A DNA stretch of 64,000 nt from Syngnathus acus (lineage: Eukaryota; Chordata; Actinopteri; Syngnathiformes; Syngnathidae). Position numbers and translations under genes: made by a program. Location: assembly GCF_901709675.1 (NCBI RefSeq), contig NC_051089.1:19156008-19220007 (forward strand), read 5' to 3'. Below are positions 63,633 to 64,000 of this stretch, in pieces. Numbering within the stretch: the stretch's first letter is position 1; each line of letters begins with the position of its first letter. The notes below the pieces were generated by a model that worked only from the letters and a program-made list of their open reading frames with translations, did not search any database and was not told where the DNA came from.

Positions 63633-63795
63633 GGGGTGTCCAAACTTTTTGCAAGGAGGGCCAGATTTGATAAAGTGAAGGGGCCCGGGGGCCAATAGTT
63701 TTTTCTGACATTTTTTAACTACAGAAATTTCATGCAAATACACACTGTTATGAAACAAATTTCATTGTCCCAATTGTCTTTATTTTTTAAAGGAC
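63633..63795 (-). mobile_element. hAT terminus, truncated
   Basis: caggggtgtccaaactttttgcaaggagggccag matches in reverse the right end of the hAT at 31308-32783 and continues to about 63795, where LTR-like sequence follows. No second end. Confidence 0.85.
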
Positions 63796-63824
63796 AAAAT
63801 AACTGTCAGCGTTTTCCAAACTAT

Positions 63825-64000
63825 CTTGATCGTATGATTATGTTGGAACGTAACCAGTAATAAATAACCTAGCTAGATTAAACCAGTAATAAATAACCTA
63901 GCTAGATTAGTTTTATGCTTATGTTGGAATGTAACCAGGAATAAATAACCTAGCTTGTCCCATCCTACACAACGTCGTAAAACACCCCCTTGCTATGCTT
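63825..64000 (-). mobile_element. LTR fragment running off the window
   Basis: tgattatgttggaacgtaacc and tacacaacgtcgtaaaacac match, in reverse order, the LTR at 9128-9530. It contains a duplicated segment taaccagtaataaataacc. The remainder lies beyond position 64000. Confidence 0.65.

Overview
This is a vertebrate, almost certainly teleost fish, genomic window. The evidence is split eukaryotic exons with GT-AG introns, vertebrate-type transposable elements (hAT, Tc1/mariner, pogo/Tigger, ISL2EU, L2/CR1-like and L1/Tx1-like LINEs, tRNA-derived SINEs, BEL/Pao and Ty3 LTR elements), and one host gene that reads as a fish FGF19.

Host gene. fgf19 lies on the minus strand in three coding exons: exon 1 (59406-59619), exon 2 (59202-59305) and exon 3 (24350-24670). 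Joined with consensus splice sites they give an uninterrupted 212-residue secreted FGF of the FGF19 subfamily. Intron 1 is only 100 bp. Intron 2 is 34,531 bp, and most of it is nested mobile DNA. No other host gene is clear; a short possible last exon with a poly(A) signal lies at the left edge (3-155, 484-489).

Region by region. Positions 1-9.5 kb, downstream of fgf19, hold hAT MITEs, a palindromic AGACGTCT-rich element (3.5-3.8 kb), a SINE, a decayed L2/CR1-like LINE (5-7.3 kb), a second SINE, short tandem repeats and a partial LTR element. Positions 9691-20810 are one complete BEL/Pao element on the minus strand with a 5-bp target duplication. It sits inside an L1-like 3' end and is itself invaded by two hATs; one of its LTRs carries an expanded GGCA microsatellite. 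Positions 21-24.3 kb hold simple repeats, a 234-bp tandem duplication and a Tigger-like MITE, then fgf19 exon 3.

Intron 2 (24.7-59.2 kb) starts with a recent 3.7-kb tandem duplication. One copy has been hit by an ISL2EU-type element. A Tc1 element follows that contains a pogo MITE, a hAT and a 4-kb L2-type LINE, the LINE being interrupted in turn by a LINE-derived non-autonomous element. Further right are a TIR element with a nested hAT (38-40 kb), an L1-like ORF1 (40.6-41.8 kb), a Ty3 gag fragment fused to a LINE 3' end (43.6-45.6 kb), a pogo element with a near-complete transposase (45.8-48.9 kb), Tigger-like MITEs with a solo LTR, a large pogo MITE and an L1-like ORF2 (54.4-57.8 kb).

Upstream of fgf19 (59.6-64 kb) are its presumed promoter, a 2.6-kb hAT containing a pogo-type element, a third copy of the LINE-derived element, a truncated hAT and an LTR fragment that runs off the window. 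Most insertions have recognisable target duplications, so the order of events can be partly reconstructed. No CRISPR array, operon or host RNA gene was found.
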